NCBI GenBank assembly: GCA_009781725.1
Contig: WQVF01000024.1
Span: 1 to 46,093 of the forward strand
Length of the DNA: 46,093 nucleotides
Direction: 5' to 3'
Origin: Defluviitaleaceae bacterium
GTDB lineage: Bacteria; Bacillota; Clostridia; Lachnospirales; WQUN01
The position numbers and the translations under genes are program-made. Shown here one piece after another: positions 45,672 through 46,093 of this stretch (the first letter of the stretch is position 1; every line of letters begins with the position of its first letter). The notes beneath the pieces were generated by a model that was not told where the DNA came from, searched no databases, and saw only the letters and a list, made by a program, of their open reading frames with translations.

Positions 45672-45683
45672 CAATTATATGAA

Positions 45684-45868
45684 TCCATGATTTTTTGTAT
45701 TATGTGACTAGTACAGTAGTGCAAGAAATACACAAGTTGCCATTTTATGCAAATCACAAAATCCCTGGATTTATAAGGCGTCGCGTAATGGAAGTACAAA
45801 TCTCTGTGAAAAAGACCGTATGGTGACATACGGTTTTTTTATTTTGATAATCCATGGAAAATCCATGT
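45684..45868. repeat. 185-bp dispersed repeat, copy B
   Basis: Same length and order as the copy at 33914-34098: TCCATGATTTTTTGTATTAT at the left, ATTTTATGCAAATCACAAAA in the middle, hairpin CCGTATGG-TGA-CATACGG with T-run, and a right end CATGGAAAATCCATG. It starts 13 bases after the second peptidase stop and may serve as that operon's terminator. Confidence 0.8.
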
Positions 45869-45973
45869 ATAGCGAATTAGGGGCTGTCACGCTAAGAAGC
45901 ATTACAGAAGCCCGTCACCCCGGGCTCACGTCAGTCTAATTTACAATCCAAAATGCAGAATGTTGCCAAACGG

Positions 45974-46086
45974 AGACCACCCCTCGCCGCCTACGGCGTC
46001 TTTCCCCTCCCCAGAGGGGAATTTTTATACGTATAGTATTTAATTCCCCTCCTGCGGAGGGGTGGCGCGAAGCGCCGGGGTGGTCT
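45974..46086. repeat. 113-bp GC-rich palindromic repeat
   Basis: The left arm starts AGACCACCCCTCGCCGCC and includes CCCCTCCCCAGAGGGGAATT; the right arm read on the other strand starts AGACCACCCCGGCGCTTC and includes CCTCCGCAGGAGGGGAATT. AATT...TATACGTATAG is the centre. MITE-like non-coding element; bases 45869-45973 before it hold only a fragment related to the palindrome at 18288. Confidence 0.7.
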
Positions 46087-46093
46087 TGGCTTG

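Overview
The window looks like a chromosomal piece of an endospore-forming, fermentative Clostridia (Firmicutes). The evidence is a sporulation sigma factor (sigG), spoVS and an alpha/beta-type small acid-soluble spore protein, together with pyruvate formate-lyase plus its activase, tmRNA, strong AGGAGG-type ribosome binding sites and a moderately AT-rich sequence. I cannot name the species.

Region 1 (1-14.4 kb) is a carbohydrate-utilisation locus. A leftward operon encodes a lipoprotein sugar-binding protein, an AraC regulator, two Lpl/Ytc-type ABC permeases, a Gfo/Idh/MocA oxidoreductase, a D-2-hydroxyacid dehydrogenase and a GH2 beta-mannosidase-like enzyme. To its left a rightward DeoR repressor is divergent from a GH43-GH78 pair (arabinosidase/xylosidase-like and alpha-L-rhamnosidase-like). 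A long inverted repeat in the divergent promoter region is a candidate DeoR operator. Two decayed genes lie here: an AraC-family remnant between GH43 and GH78, and a truncated ORF behind deoR.

Region 2 (14.6-18.8 kb) starts with a decayed tyrosine recombinase that points at a tRNA-Leu(CAA) gene, suggesting an old integration site. Leftward sporulation-related genes follow: spoVS, sigG, a membrane-anchored WG-repeat protein and a SASP.

Region 3 (19.1-27.7 kb) is a second, rightward sugar-uptake operon: binding lipoprotein, YesM-type histidine kinase, YesN-type response regulator, two permeases and a DUF4874/DUF4832 protein. Three consecutive strong hairpins fill the gap between the binding-protein and kinase genes. 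Neither uptake operon encodes an ATPase, so both probably use a shared MsmX-type ATPase from elsewhere.

Region 4 (27.8-34.7 kb) holds a DUF454 membrane protein, catalase-peroxidase katG, divergent pflB-pflA, a small zinc-ribbon protein, a repeat-rich stretch and ssrA (tmRNA) with a clear promoter and terminator.

Region 5 (34.7-37.8 kb), directly downstream of ssrA, is an accessory, visibly AT-richer patch: a two-helix membrane coiled-coil protein, a frameshifted PIN-domain toxin-like gene overlapping a small antitoxin-like gene, another small antitoxin-like ORF and a SEC-C zinc-motif protein with an unrecognised body.

Region 6 (37.9-46.1 kb) has a CE7 acetyl-esterase with a Gfo/Idh/MocA oxidoreductase, a lipoprotein with seven RCC1-type repeats, and two tandem, overlapping M14 zinc carboxypeptidases. 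The window ends in dispersed repeats. One 185-bp element occurs twice (33.9 kb and 45.7 kb) and carries its own terminator-like hairpin.
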